Under the pieces are notes generated by a model. It did no database searches. It was not told the DNA's origin and saw only the letters and a list, made by a program, of their open reading frames with translations. A program made the position numbers and the translations under genes. 64,000 bases of DNA from Lotus japonicus (lineage: Eukaryota; Streptophyta; Magnoliopsida; Fabales; Fabaceae): the NCBI RefSeq assembly GCF_012489685.1, contig NC_080041.1, positions 96,471,090 to 96,535,089 on the forward strand, written 5' to 3'. Below are positions 12,440 to 24,113 of this stretch, in pieces (positions within the stretch are counted from its first letter, which is position 1; every line of letters starts with the position of its first letter).

Positions 12440-12565
12440 ATAGGCAAATGTTAGTTGTTAGTAATTAGTAATGTTAGTCCTCCTTAGGGTTCGAACCCTG
12501 GACCCTTCACCCTCTCAAACCCTTATATCTCCTAACTCTAACCACTTCAGCTAACCTTCGGGGAC
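12440..12565 (-). mobile_element. tRNA-derived SINE (minus strand)
   Basis: The minus strand reads GGTTAGCTGAAGTGGTTAGA, an A-box-like element, then about 45 bp later AGGGTTCGAACCCT, a perfect B-box. This is an internal Pol III promoter layout. It then runs into unrelated sequence, as in plant tRNA-derived SINEs. The fold of a functional tRNA is not present. Confidence 0.6.
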
Positions 12566-12692
12566 GAGAAAGTGATGTGTGAATAAATCAAAACACAACA
12601 TAGAAAACAACTAAAAATTGATCCGCTCGTTGTTTCTAAATGCGATGAATACATCAAAGGGATTTTGGTTCTTGGATTGAATCAGTGGGAAA

Positions 12693-12707
12693 GGGGGGGG
12701 GGGGGGG
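12693..12707. repeat. Poly-G run (15 G)
   Basis: Uninterrupted homopolymer in an otherwise AT-rich area. Its length may be unreliable in the assembly. Confidence 0.9.
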
Positions 12708-12788
12708 TTTGCAACTTCTTCCTGAGGGGCTTCTTCCATCCTGTAGTTGAAGGTCCTCTACTTGCGAATCAGCCTGCAATGACCAACG

Positions 12789-12807
12789 TCTCTCTCTCTC
12801 TCTCTCT
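12789..12807. repeat. (TC)n microsatellite
   Basis: About nine TC units followed by TTTG. Confidence 0.9.
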
Positions 12808-13226
12808 TTGAGGATGCTTGGTTTCCTAATCCTTCCCTCTTCGCGTCAGGTGGCCAACAAGAACAAGGGCTTTGTTGCCTGCCGCTCGTCGCGCACACAA
12901 TCGAGAATTAAATCTATTGATTGTCGTATCACAAAAGGTAGGTTTCATTCCATGGGAGGAAATACTCTATTTCTACTACCTTCTTGTGTTTCCCACAATA
13001 GAGATAGATGGGAATACAATTTATCAGTTTTTTCATAAACGATACCAATGTTTTGACAAGGGAGCACCGAACACATGCATTTGCTCATCTTTCATGTTGG
13101 CCTTGAATGTGATGGATTATCTTTCAACATGCAGTCAAGAATTGATAGTAATATAGTAGGAAAAAAATCAAATACCATAAAAAAGCAGCAAATTAAAAAT
13201 CTATATGTGCGTGCTCCCCCTACAAG

Positions 13227-13781
13227 TTGTTTATGGATGCGTTGCCAGTGTGTTCTAGGTGCAACCTGTACCCTGAAACGGTTATGCATTGTCTTAGCGA
13301 TTGCTGGTTTGCGCACAGGGTTTGGCTACGTCTACGGCTTTCTCTGAGACATGGCTCTTTTAGCGTGTTGGCTCCGTGTGACTGGTTCAAGCAATTTCTT
13401 GGTGAGGCTGAGGCGACGACGTTAGCTTCTATTTGGGAGATTTGGACAGCGCGGAACAGGGCGATGTTTGATCAAACTGTGTTGCCGGAGGACCGCCTCG
13501 TACAGAACATTCTTGAGTTCAAGCGGCTGATTCTTCATGCTTGGCCTGTGGAGCAACATCCTTCTCAGCCGAGAATGGTGTCATGGATAGCGCCTAGTGC
13601 TTATGAGATTGACGTTAACTGCGATGGTAGCTCGCTTGGGGTCCCGGTTCGATCTTGTTTCGGTGGCTGTCTTAGGGATGAGCGAGGTAGTTGGCTTGCT
13701 GGCTTTATGGGCTATCGCGGGCAAGCATCGGTGTTGCATATGGAGCTGCTAGCCATATTTCATGGTTTGGAGCTCACTTGG
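13227..13781 (+). pseudogene. LINE (non-LTR retrotransposon) remnant: zinc-binding RT tail and RNase H
   Basis: The frame holds CSRCNLYPETVMHCLSDC, the zf-RVT zinc-binding motif at the end of plant L1-type reverse transcriptases, then IWEIWTARNRAMF. After this comes the start of an RNase H domain with DVNCDGSS, GGCLRDERGSWL and MELLAIFHGLELTW. The catalytic Asp and Glu positions are visible, but the domain stops abruptly at about 13781 where LTR-like sequence begins. The 5' reverse transcriptase is absent. This is a truncated relic later cut by a second retroelement. Confidence 0.8.
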
Positions 13782-14334
13782 TGTTGTAATAATTACTCAA
13801 GTAGTAATAATTACATAGTGTTCCAAAATGACAAGTGTGTTGATTTTGCATTGAATGGATTTGAAACAAGTCCCACATAGAAAGTGGAGCAACTTTTCAA
13901 AGCATTTATATATCATTAAATGTCAACCATTCAACAAAGAGACAAAGAGAGGATATAGTGTCACATGTGCATGGTTTGGTGGTCCCAAACTTTTATGTCA
14001 CATGTTCCACTCACACCACCCCTCGCTGGTGTCGCCACCGGCGTGGGCGTGGGTGTAGAGGCGCTAGTGGCGGCTTGTAGACGGCACGACACTTGAGCAC
14101 TTAAGAACTTAGACACGACGCAACGGCAACGCGATTGCCGTAACGTCCGTTTGTACTTCGCTTCATTTCGAGTTTTCATTAGTCTTGTGCAAACTCGAAA
14201 CAAGGCTGATTATCCTGGGTATTCTTGCATCAAAACTCTAAGACAAAATTCAAAGAGTGCTTGAAATACTTTAAGGAAAGTGATTTCATCATGATCAAGT
14301 CTGTTCATTTCCAACAATCTTAAAGTATATTCAA
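13782..14334 (+). mobile_element. Probable LTR/leader of a truncated Copia element
   Basis: Begins TGTTGTAATAATTACTC exactly where LINE homology ends, and leads into the Copia gag start at 14335. TGTT is a usual LTR start. The end of the LTR and a primer-binding site could not be placed with confidence; a CCAACA end at 14316 is one option. There is no second LTR nearby. Confidence 0.45.
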
Positions 14335-14727
14335 ATGGCTACTGATGCTTCTGTCTCTAGTATCAAAGTTATGAACCAGGATCTTGTTAAACTTGATCGC
14401 TTCGATGGAACGAATTTCACTCGCTGGCAAGACAAGATGATTTTTCTCTTGACTGCACTGAAAATATATTATGTGTTAGACCCTGATCTAACACCAATTG
14501 CTGAACCACAAGATGATGATTCTGATGAACTTAAGACCGAAAGAAAGAAGCGCAGAGAGGATGAGTTGTTGTGCCGTAGACATATTCTGAACACTCTCTC
14601 CGACCGCCTCTATAATCTGTACACAGACACTCAATCCGCAGTGGAAATATGGAAAGCATTGGAATTCAAATTCAAGGCTGAGATTGTTGGAAATGTATCA
14701 ATTGAACCAAGGCTAGAAAGGGCTTAA
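14335..14727 (+). pseudogene. Copia gag fragment (UBN2/DUF4219 type)
   Basis: Open for 130 codons from ATG. VKLDRFDGTNFTRWQDKM and the later LCRRHILNTLSDRLYNLY and EIWKALEFKFKAE are typical of the gag of Tnt1-94-like Copia polyproteins. Homology ends after EFKFKAE, and the zinc knuckle, protease, integrase and RT that should follow (over 1000 aa) are absent. Together with the preceding LTR-like stretch this is a 5'-end remnant of one Copia copy. Confidence 0.8.
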
Positions 14728-15209
14728 CTGCGATTCTCGAAAAAACTGTGTTGTTTCTGACCTCTAATTTGATGGCGATTTTTGTGTTACATGTTTACAA
14801 CTCTTAACAAAAACCTTCAGCATGCTAGCTAATGGTACAAGTTTCAGTGTTATGACCAACGTTTTAATTCAAGGTCCACCATAGATGAAGTCACGATTCT
14901 ATTCTCCGTTATTTGAATTAAGAGGGATCTTCATCCTCTACGAATTTAGATTCTCTGGCCATATGCAACATTATGCCACCAATCTATTGTGACAAAGGCA
15001 GAGCAAGCAAAGTAATTAAAATTCTCAAAATTAAATTAGCAAAATTTCAAAACTTGAACCAACTTCTAATAGATAAATCATACCATGAAGAAATATGCAA
15101 ATACTAGTAGCGCTCATACACATGTATCATAAACTCCCCAAGTAATCAAATGTAAAGTGTGAACCTGACCACATATATATCCTACAAATCTACTCTATCC
15201 TGAATTAGT

Positions 15210-15869
15210 TCATAACTTGGCCTTATTCTTACAAACTTGACTCTTGATCTTCAAATCAGGAAAACCAAAAGTAAACTGACACCTAGACTTAGCAACAATA
15301 TGCTTCTTAATAATTCCAAGGAAAGTCACTCTCCCAGGAACCTGAGTAACAGCCTCCATAGAAATCTCCCCTCCCATTAAATCCCCAATAAGACCAGTCA
15401 CATTAGAAGCCAATTTATCCGCCTGCAGGGTGAGCCTGCAAGGAAGAGTAGCCGAACCCCTCGCCGGAATCAACCCCGGAAAAATCTCCGTCTCTCCAAC
15501 CTCCTTCCCTTCATAGAGCAGAAAACTAGTCCCTTCTTGGTGCTTGAACTTGGCGTAGTTTCTGTTCTCAACAAGAATCTTGAGGTCAAGAGTAACGTTG
15601 AGTTGTATGTTAATTGCAGGAAATGTAACACGTGGTGAGATTCCCTCCAATGAAGCTGAAACAAGCTTTGTTCTTGGATCTTTGGTCTTGAACACGGTCA
15701 GGGCTAGAACTAGTGAAACTGTGACTAGTACCACAAGAAGTAACAGCACTATGGCAGTGGAAATGACACAGCAGTGTCTTCTTTTTTTGTTTGGAATCAA
15801 CACCACTTGCTCTTGGTCATGCTTTTGTTCTTGTGACTCTGTCATGGCTCTGTGTTTTGGTGCAGACAT
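15210..15869 (-). CDS. LEA_2 / NDR1-HIN1-like (NHL) membrane protein
   Basis: Single-exon gene of 219 aa. The N-terminus is cytosolic and basic near the membrane (NKKRRHCC). One transmembrane helix lies at about residues 35-60 (VISTAIVLLLLVVLVTVSLV). A LEA_2 domain follows (about residues 75-190), with FPAINIQLNVTLDLKILVEN and LPCRLTLQADKLASNV. The C-terminus is Cys/Lys-rich (SQVCKNKAKL). The family ('LEA hydroxyproline-rich glycoprotein', NHL) anchors to the plasma membrane and is linked to stress and defence. I chose the ATG at 15869. The frame is open further upstream but has no ATG there, and a TATA motif at 15941-15947 would put transcription start near 15910. A second in-frame Met lies eight codons on. 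A paralogue lies about 4 kb away on the same strand. Confidence 0.85.
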   Translation of the reverse strand: MSAPKHRAMTESQEQKHDQEQVVLIPNKKRRHCCVISTAIVLLLLVVLVTVSLVLALTVFKTKDPRTKLVSASLEGISPRVTFPAINIQLNVTLDLKILVENRNYAKFKHQEGTSFLLYEGKEVGETEIFPGLIPARGSATLPCRLTLQADKLASNVTGLIGDLMGGEISMEAVTQVPGRVTFLGIIKKHIVAKSRCQFTFGFPDLKIKSQVCKNKAKL

Positions 15870-15940
15870 TAACACAATTGAGGTAGGAAAATTAGAGAAG
15901 GTTAAGTATCTGGAAATGAGATTTGATAGCAATGTATGGT

Positions 15941-15947
15941 TTATATA
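15941..15947 (-). promoter_or_regulatory. TATA box of the LEA_2 gene
   Basis: The minus strand reads CCTATATAAACC, 72 bp upstream of the chosen ATG. It implies a leader of about 40 nt and excludes a start codon upstream of 15915. Confidence 0.6.
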
Positions 15948-16373
15948 GGAATTCCAACCATAATATTAATGTAATATCCAAAGGTAGTTGGTAGTTGTGG
16001 GGGTCCAATTGGTGTATTAAAGTATGTAGACTTAACATTATTGCGCGGCTAGCAATTGTCGCGTTCCAATTGCCAGTAAACACCTCTTTCTTTTAAATCC
16101 ATGAAATTGGCATTTATTCAATAGAAGGCATTAATTAGGTTTTACGGTATATATTCCATGCAATTGCAAAATATTTACACGTGGCATTGAAAATAATTGG
16201 TCGCTTTGCACAGCCCAAGCCTTAGCTCCATTCTATTTTCACGGCCTAAGTGATATTAAGGTTTGATCTGGCATCTTAAATGGTCTGGCTTGCCATACTA
16301 ATTTGTTTAAAAGACAATTTAACCGAAAGTGCTCTTTTAAAGAGGTCAATAAACCTTTCTACATTAACGGATA

Positions 16374-16633
16374 CTCCCTCCATTCTTTATTATAAGTCAC
16401 TTTCTAATATTTAAGAGACATTAAATATATTTTTTTCAAATTCACCATCATATTTAATATGAAAGAGACAATGAACTTTTAGAATATTAACTTGGAGAGA
16501 GAAAATCATGGGAAAGTAAATAAAAGTAATCTATGAAAGTTAATCATTTTCTTTACAAATTTATTACTAGTTACTAAATTTCTTAATCTAAGAGAATTCG
16601 TTATTTATGACTTATATACGATAACAGAGGGAG
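16374..16633. mobile_element. Stowaway MITE (Tc1/Mariner type)
   Basis: Starts CTCCCTCCATTCTTTATTAT after TA and ends with the inverse (GACTTATATACGATAACAGA + GGGAG). The subterminal TTATAAGTCA / TGACTTATA is also inverted. The right-hand TA of the TSD has become CA. Length 260 bp, AT-rich, non-coding. Confidence 0.8.
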
Positions 16634-17279
16634 CATTTCATTTATGTTATATTATTAATTAATTAATGAAAATAATATTATGTAAACAGACTAACCTATC
16701 AGATTAAATATGTTTTTTTATAACATGAGTTCAGTCTTTTTAGTTAATCAAACTTAAAAAGTATGTGCTTGACATTTGTAACAAATGAGTCAGGCCAGAT
16801 CAAACTTTGACGGTTATGTTATGGTCTCTGATGTGTCGTCTGACCTACTTTCACACCTTACTATAAAAATAAAAAAATAGTTTGAAATCTTTTTTGTTAT
16901 TAACATCACAATAATAATGTAGAAAATTCTATCATCTACAATGCAACCATTTTCTGATAGACACCTGAACTGCCACAAATTGCATATAGGGGTTACTTTT
17001 TCTAGTAAACTCTGCAAAACTGTTACAAATTGCAGGTATTTAAGTATCTCTCAAAAACTGTTCAAAAAAAAGTATATATCAAAAAGAGGTAATACAGAAA
17101 TTATTTTTCAGAAAGTCAGAAGTTTATCTAAACATCATTTTCAAGCAATAAAATAAAAGTGTTTAATCTAATAAATGAAGTCTAACTACTAAGTACAAAC
17201 CAAGCTAATACGATTTGACAAATTATAACTAAACTCATAATTATATAAATTAATTAATTAAAGAGGTCTAAATCCGATT

Positions 17280-19215
17280 TTAAGGTTATACAAGAAATTA
17301 AACTCGTGCGTTGCACATGTTTGTTTTTAAGTTACGTGTCAATTATTTGTAAAAATAAATTACATAATATGAAAAATTATTGAATAGTAGATAATTAATA
17401 ATATGATTAACATATGTAATGTAATTACATTAATGAAGTTCAATAAAAAAATTATTGTACACTAACTTTTTAATATTTTTTTTTGTATAAACATTCGGTA
17501 TTGGTCACCCTTTGGATATACCGACAGATTCGAGATTTAGTCACATTTAAGGCTCCTCATCCCTCCTCCAGAGTGTATTGTGTGGGGATCAAACCCGAGA
17601 GCTCTTCACACGCACACACTCAGCCTGCGTTGTCAACTGAGCTACCCCTCTTGGGTTAATTTTTTAGTATATTAAAGTACATATTTTATATTTTATGTTT
17701 CTTTAATACAAATTATTTACAATTTATTTGGTGGTTATATGTTTAAATAGTAATGCGCTCTCAATATTAAGTAAAATGAAGAAAATACATAATTAGAGCT
17801 GGATAATTTAGTCCGTGTTTGTGTAAAATCATCTATAAAAGTAAAAAGACTTTTATAAAGTGGTATTTATCTCTTGCTTTCATGTTTTGGCCATGAAAGT
17901 AGTGTTTTTAGTTGAAACTTTATGGGAAGTGTGCTAATGAAAGTTTAATGTCGAAACATATTCTTAATCACACATATAAAAGTTATATTATTTATTTCAT
18001 AATGAGTATTTAATTAGTTAATATGCAATTTGTAAGAGCATATATTTTTTAACTTAATTATAAATTGCTCTCTAAAAAAACTTAATTATAAATTAAGATA
18101 ATAATTTATCTTATTCGATAAATTTTTATAGTTTTATAGAAAGTAAAAAATTATAAAACCTCATAAGACAATTTGCAAACACAAATCGCTCAACCTAATA
18201 AATGTCTATTACAGTGGTTAAAATGAACTCTTTTGGATACCTGAGATTCCGTCCTTAAGGAATTCATTTTATGATAGACCTTTAACTTTCACTACACTTG
18301 AGTAGAACATGATTCCCTCAGTAGACGATATATATGGGTAGCACAAATAAATTATAAGGACTTAGTTAATAATATTCTTAAACTCGTGTACCATAATAAT
18401 GTGCAAAAGTGAAAGTTGGTTAAGAATGATTGTTATTTTTTATCAATGAAGAAATATTGTAGCTATATCAAATATAATTTCATTTAGGAAGTTTATTAAA
18501 TACTTCATTGTATACTACATTTTTAGTCTATTGTAGATGAGTGCAACAATGATAAACCTCATAGGAGGTTATAAACTCATACTAAATATTATTAGAAAAC
18601 ATATTTTAAATCAAAATTATAACTATTATGTGGCCAATTTTTTTTTAAATTAAACTATTTTGATAGATAAATTTAATTAAATTATTCTATTATTTTTTAT
18701 AACTAACATGACATACATAACATATTTAATATATATCTCCTAATTTAATAACTTATTTTTTAATATATTTAATTTATTTATCATCATATATGTAGTTAAA
18801 TAGAAAAATTACTCTATGATAATTTTAACTATCAATAATTATTTAATAACAAATATTTATTAATTTTAAATCTATTTTATATAAATTAATTAATTAAAAA
18901 TATTATTTATAATTAATTAATTTTAATATATTCTTAATATTTGTCAACTCAAGTTTTTTTTTTTTAAATTAGAACTATTATTATTTAATATAGGTATTTT
19001 TGTGAATATTTAATGTAGGAAGTTGAATAGTTTTTGACAATACAGTTTTTTTACTTCAGTTTTTAATCTTATTAGTTAATATATTTATTACAAAGATAAT
19101 TTGTTATTACTTAATGCATTATAATACTTGCAATCTTTATTAATGTATATTTAATGTAATGGTTCAAGTGTGCTTTACTTATATATATAGAAGATATAGA
19201 TTTTGAAGTTGCGGA
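17280..19215. repeat. AT-rich repetitive block between the two LEA_2 genes
   Basis: The block opens with AACTCGTGCGTTGCACATG and closes with TTATATATATAGAAGATATA, edges I associate with a common AT-rich legume repeat of unclear class. A related edge (TAATACCCGCGCGTTAAAC) appears at about 24610. No coding frames inside apart from the SINE described separately. Confidence 0.35.
17475..17657 (-). mobile_element. tRNA-derived SINE with A/B boxes and poly(A)-like end
   Basis: On the minus strand the element begins GAGGGGTAGCTCAGTTGACA (A box), reaches CGGGTTTGATCCC (B box) and ends in an A-run, seen as T at 17476-17484. Flanks TAACTTTTTAATAT and TAATTTTTTAGTAT are a plausible 14-bp TSD (12/14). 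This is the full signature of a Pol III SINE. Confidence 0.75.
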
Positions 19216-19796
19216 AACCAAATTAAAAGAAAATGAACGTAATAGAATGGAAGAAGCTCACTTAAGAGGTTAATAAGTTTCCTATCTTAAAAATCCTCCA
19301 ATGAAAAATTTAACAACTCGTTTGGATATCGGTTAGAAAATACTCCAAATTACTTGTTAGCTGTTTGTTTTCACATTATATAATGGATTCTGATGCATTC
19401 CTTTTAAAGCAACAATTTGCTACTTTAACAAATAGTGTATAAGAACGTGTTTTTTTTCTCTCCATATTTTCTAATGGCTATCCAAATGACTTGTTAGCTG
19501 TAGTTTCCATATGATGCACATAATACTCTTCTCTTTAAGTCTCTCCTTCCATAAAAAATCTTTCCTTTTCACAAATAGGCTCTAAATGATTGTTTTTCAT
19601 TCTTTCTGTTTTGTTTTTTTCTTTTAGAAAATTGTTTGTTCAAACTCAAACACGTACACTCAATAGAGAGATAGGAATAGAAGATAGAAAAAATATGAGA
19701 TATGATATGCGATGTGATAGAAAAAAATAGAGAAAGTTGTTGTGTGTCAAAGTTGCCTTTCTTTCCGTTCTCCGTATCCTAGCACAAAAATCAACA

Positions 19797-20378
19797 TCAA
19801 ATCTTACTCTTGTAGTGGCACATCTTCTCCACAACTGTTTTATCGTTAAGATTGATGCTAAAATCACAAGATGAGAAAGATTCCACATGAAACTTGATGA
19901 AGCCTAAGATGCTAACTTCACCAGCAATTTTGGTCACGGTGTTGAGGGGCAATGTACCCGATTTAGCATCCGAGAAATACTGAGGATTGTTGAAAAAACG
20001 ATCAGCCATAACAGTGAGTGTCAAGTTCATGCCTTTACTCTCCCCAGAAGATATTTCACCACTAGGGATAGGAGCTTCACCAATCTTCTCCCCTCTATAA
20101 CTAACTTCTGCAGTGCCATTCGAGTACTTGAATCCAAACTTGTTCGGGTTCTTCACGGTCACGTCTGCGTGCAATGTCACGTTCAAATCTATCCTCATTC
20201 TGAACATGTCAAAGTTCATGTCCATGTCCTGAAGCTGGATTGAGTCCACCTTGGTAATGGGGTGTTGTGGTTTGAACACTGTTAGTGCTAAGATCACAAC
20301 TAGCAACACAATTGTGACCACAACACCACCTGTTACTGCCAGGCACACATTCCTCCTTTTCCCTGAATTTTCTTTCAT
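19797..20378 (-). CDS. LEA_2 / NHL-type membrane protein (At1g64065-like)
   Basis: Single-exon gene of 193 aa starting at a clear ATG (MKENSGKRRNVCLAVTGG). A basic N-tail is followed by one transmembrane helix at about residues 12-35. The LEA_2 domain covers about residues 55-170, with MRIDLNVTLHADVTVKNPNK and GFKYSNGTAEVSYRGEKIGE as the best conserved parts. It ends VVEKMCHYKSKI, the Cys-and-basic tail shared by this subgroup. VKNPNKFGFKY is the usual NPNK signature of NHL proteins. The product is expected to be anchored in the plasma membrane with the LEA_2 fold outside. It is a diverged paralogue of the gene at 15210..15869 in the same orientation. No convincing TATA box was fixed upstream. 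Confidence 0.87.
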   Translation of the reverse strand: MKENSGKRRNVCLAVTGGVVVTIVLLVVILALTVFKPQHPITKVDSIQLQDMDMNFDMFRMRIDLNVTLHADVTVKNPNKFGFKYSNGTAEVSYRGEKIGEAPIPSGEISSGESKGMNLTLTVMADRFFNNPQYFSDAKSGTLPLNTVTKIAGEVSILGFIKFHVESFSSCDFSINLNDKTVVEKMCHYKSKI

Positions 20379-20734
20379 TCTGAATTTTCTTCTTGTTTTG
20401 GATCTGCATCATCATGTAAATAGCATGTCAATTACCTGCTAAGTTTCACATACATAGAACTTCAAAGAATCATCATTTTCAGTAATGTGGATTGAGAAAC
20501 TTTTGCACCTATGCAATGTACAAGAATAACAGAATTTGAGAAATGAAGTCAGTGCAAATCAGATCACGAATGTGAATTCGAACTAATTAAGAATAGTAAC
20601 TAAATATATTGTCCATGTTTACAGAAAAATAAAACATTTATGCAAACCAGATTCACAATCCTAGCTTTTATAAAAGAAAGGATAAGGCATCATTGCTGTT
20701 TGACTCGATCGCGGCTCACTCTGGTCCTTGGATC

Positions 20735-20835
20735 ACGTTTGGGTACGGATTAAAGAACACTTATTGGAGCTTGTCTACTAGAAAAAACATTGGATAAACT
20801 TCAATAAAAGCTCTTTGATCCGCATCTAAACAAGC
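20735..20835. repeat. Short imperfect palindrome, MITE-like
   Basis: GTTTGGGTACGGATTAAAGA..CTTATTGGAGCTTG is answered in inverse by CAATAAAAGCTCTTTGATCC.. and CATCTAAACAAGC. Arms are about 40 bp. It could be a small MITE; no TSD fixed. Confidence 0.4.
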
Positions 20836-20840
20836 TCGTC

Positions 20841-22769
20841 TGATATGTTTTTATTTTGGGCAAGTCTAACCAAAGTTCTAGAGATTCAACAGTCTATTCT
20901 CTTGTCCATCAATTATACTAGAAACATATGTACTGTATATATATAATGTATTTATATTGTGATATAATGGATAACAGATACTGAGGAAAAAACTGTACAG
21001 ACTTTAATATCTTCCTAGGCTAACAATTTTGTCTTTCACCCTATGCTTTGCCATTTTTTTTCCTTGTTTAAGAAGAATCAGAGTCGTTATTCCCTTTAGT
21101 GCTAGCTCTGTTTCTCTTGTCTATCAAGTTTCAGGGAAAGCAAATATATCATGTTATTCCAAACGGCTGAAAATTGATATTATCCTGTAAACAAAAACGT
21201 GTATAATATGGTAGCTGCTATATATATTAGGTAAAATAGATAAAGGTAGTAAAACCACATTGAAATGATGATGTTTGGATAACCATTAATTGACACCGGT
21301 GCAAACGGATGTTAATACTAAGTAACTTCGAGATAAAAGGTGAACGAAACTCTTCCAACGGATGTTGATACTAACTTCAAGACAAAAGGTGAACGAAACT
21401 CTTCCACTCAACTATTATCTAAACACACTAAATAAATGCAACCGTTCACCAAAATTAAGTGATCTGATGTGTTTGATATCTGGCTTACCTACACAGCTAA
21501 TGTTCTCTGAGGAAGTTTAGTTGTCAAAAGCTCCACTTGACAACTTCTCACCCAATGGTGTCTGGAAATTAACATGAAACATAACATATTAGGAGGTTAA
21601 AATAAAATTGTATCAGTATATAACCCTTAGTTTATATATATTAAATAACTCATTTACATACTGTTAAAAAGTATGAAGAGAGAAGAAAATAACACGTCAC
21701 GATACACTTTTTGTTGAAGTAGGAAATAGGTACTTCACCAAAAAGTGCTATGGGATTGTGTCAATTTTTAGTTTTCATACTTTCTAACGTTAAAGTAAAT
21801 GCACCGTTAATACGTTAATATGTATGTGTGTTTTGAAGTACAATCGTGTAAGGAAAAGGAAACAAAATTTAAAAGGAGTGAGATCCAAATTTATTTTGAC
21901 TTGACACAAAACTCAGCCTAAGATTGCTTATGGATCAGACAAGAAAATAGAAAAATCCTTGATTGAGATTTTAGTATTCTGATTAATAACAATTAACACT
22001 TGCAAAGAAAATGAATTTGTCAAAGTTTTCTGAAGAGGAAATATACCTACCTGGCTACCTCTTCCAATTAATCAACTATGACAATGCAACTGAAAAGGAT
22101 ATGCTATTTGCTTTGCCTCTGATAATATAAATTTATCTGGAACAAGTCCCCACATTGATTATGTTTCCTGATAGCATGATGCATAGTCTCAGATCATAGC
22201 CTCAAATCACATAAATGTAAATATTCTTATTCCACCTTATAAAAGCATGTTAATTACAAATTCTTAGTGTTTATTCCAAACATGGTCACATGCATTGAAC
22301 AAATTGCTCAAACCAAATTCAAAATTAGCATACATAGCTCTGAAATGAACAGAATAAGCTTTATGATAAATGTGAAATCCAAATCAAAAGAAAGGGGAAA
22401 AACAACATGACAACAATGATTATAAGGGTATATGTATGTACCTGCCAATTGAAGCTTGTCAATTGGATCCTCGTTCAATCAAAGGTTTCAAATCCCTCAA
22501 AATGCAATCAATTTTGAAATTAAAAACGTTGTAAAACAAATTTGACAAACCCTAACAAACCTTCAAAGGTTTGGTTTGCCAAATGCTTCAACAACGGCTA
22601 TTCTTGGCTAATAAGTAAATGTGGTGGTATCCACTACTAACCAATAAAAATGGTTGCTAAAAACCCTGTGTTATAGGCTGTTTTCTATTCTATGTCTGGA
22701 AAGACCTATACTTTGTCTTAAAACATCAAATCCTATGTTGTAGGATTGTACCTGTCACCAGGAGGGAAC
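20841..22769. other. Intergenic, no gene recognised
   Basis: AT-rich DNA upstream of the second LEA_2 gene. Two near-identical ~45-bp pieces containing ACAAAAGGTGAACGAAACTC occur at about 21330 and 21375. Otherwise nothing recognisable. Confidence 0.4.
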
Positions 22770-23786
22770 GGGAATTAGATTTCCCACCCCCTGTTTTAGA
22801 ATTGCCACCCTAGCCTTTTTTAAAAAATGTCGGGACTACCCTCCGGGACTTAAACCTCCATACCAGTCCAGAGGTTGATGTTCTGGACTAGTCCGAGAGT
22901 TAAAAGTTCGGATTCTTTAGTTACAGTTAAAATAACATGATCGGTGTCGTGGCCGTCTTGGAGGACTTGCCTAACGAATTGTTGGGTTGAAATGTTTGGT
23001 TTGTAATTGTGGTGGTGGTTGAGATTGTAATTGATGAATATGCCTTTTGGTTTGGTCTTAACTTACTGCATTCTGCTGCTTGGTAAGAGTTATCCAGGAC
23101 TTTAAGTTTCGAATCTATCCAGGACTTTAAGTTTCGGATCAATCCAGGACTTTAAGTTTCGGATCAATCCAGGACTATAAGTTTCGGACTGCTTCATAAT
23201 TAAATTTACCACCCCCCTTTTTTAGACGTCCGAGAGTTGAAAAACCGGATTAATATGAAACTTCAAGATTCGGATCTTTCAAATCAGATACTGTCACAAA
23301 GACAGAAACGTGAAAATGCAGTGACAATAATATGGGACAAACAGACCTCGTTACAATACTGAAAGAAAATATTCTTGCTAATAATATGGTTACAGACATG
23401 GTTACAGACATGGTTACAACATTACAAACATGAATCATATTATCAATCTTCTGTTATGTCTGTTAAATCAAAGTTGGTAATAACACGAGGACCAATCCAA
23501 ACAGTGTGTTCAGCCATAAATGGGGGGTGGTTGGGTGGTTGAGGAGTTTATGCAGGCCATAATGGTGGTGAGGTAGGTGAAGCTATGGAGTAATGGTGCT
23601 GAAAAATGTGGTAGAATCTGTCAGAGGTGTCCAGAAGTTGAAGTTTCATACTAATCCGAAGGATGAAGTTTCGTACTGATCCGAAGGTTGAAGTTTCGGA
23701 CTAAAACACGGAGGGGCAATATTGGTTTTTCCCCACTTTTAAATGGGGTGGGAAATCTAAAACAGGGGGTGGGAAATCTAATTCCC
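22770..23786. mobile_element. Non-autonomous Mutator-like element with internal 25-bp repeats
   Basis: Element of 1017 bp. It starts GGGAATTAGATTTCCCACCC and ends with the inverse. The 9-bp flanks are identical: GGAGGGAAC at 22761-22769 and 23787-23795. Inside each end are ~25-bp repeats. On the left (23092-23190) four copies of ATCCAGGACTTTAAGTTTCG occur. On the right (23634-23702) three copies of a related GATCCGAAGGTTGAAGTTTC unit occur. No transposase frame. Confidence 0.85.
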
Positions 23787-24113
23787 GGAGGGAACCGGGT
23801 GAGAAAAGGAAACACACAAACCATTGTTGCAAATGGTAATGGTTTTAGATATATAAACGCAAAGAAATTTTGTAGGTCCTAAATATATTGCCACAAATTT
23901 AAAGCTAAGTAAGAACATTCTTTCGTTTTTCAAAAAAGAAAAAAAAAAGAACATTCTTATACGATTTTTTACAACTATAATATTGTATCTTTGTACCAAA
24001 AAACTGTAATGTTGTATCTATTCTTCAATCTGGCGGACCTAGAGGCAATGTAAAAGTTGATAATTAATAGCTAATATAATTAATAAAATAACATAGTTAT
24101 CAATAACTTATTA

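Noticed and set aside
15870..15932. Longer N-terminus for the LEA_2 gene
   Set aside because: The extra 21 codons begin at TTG, contain no ATG and lie largely upstream of the transcription start implied by the TATA motif.
23084..23190. Regular ~25-bp repeats that look like a CRISPR array
   Set aside because: Repeats are directly adjacent with no unique spacers, lie inside a plant Mutator-like element and the genome is eukaryotic.
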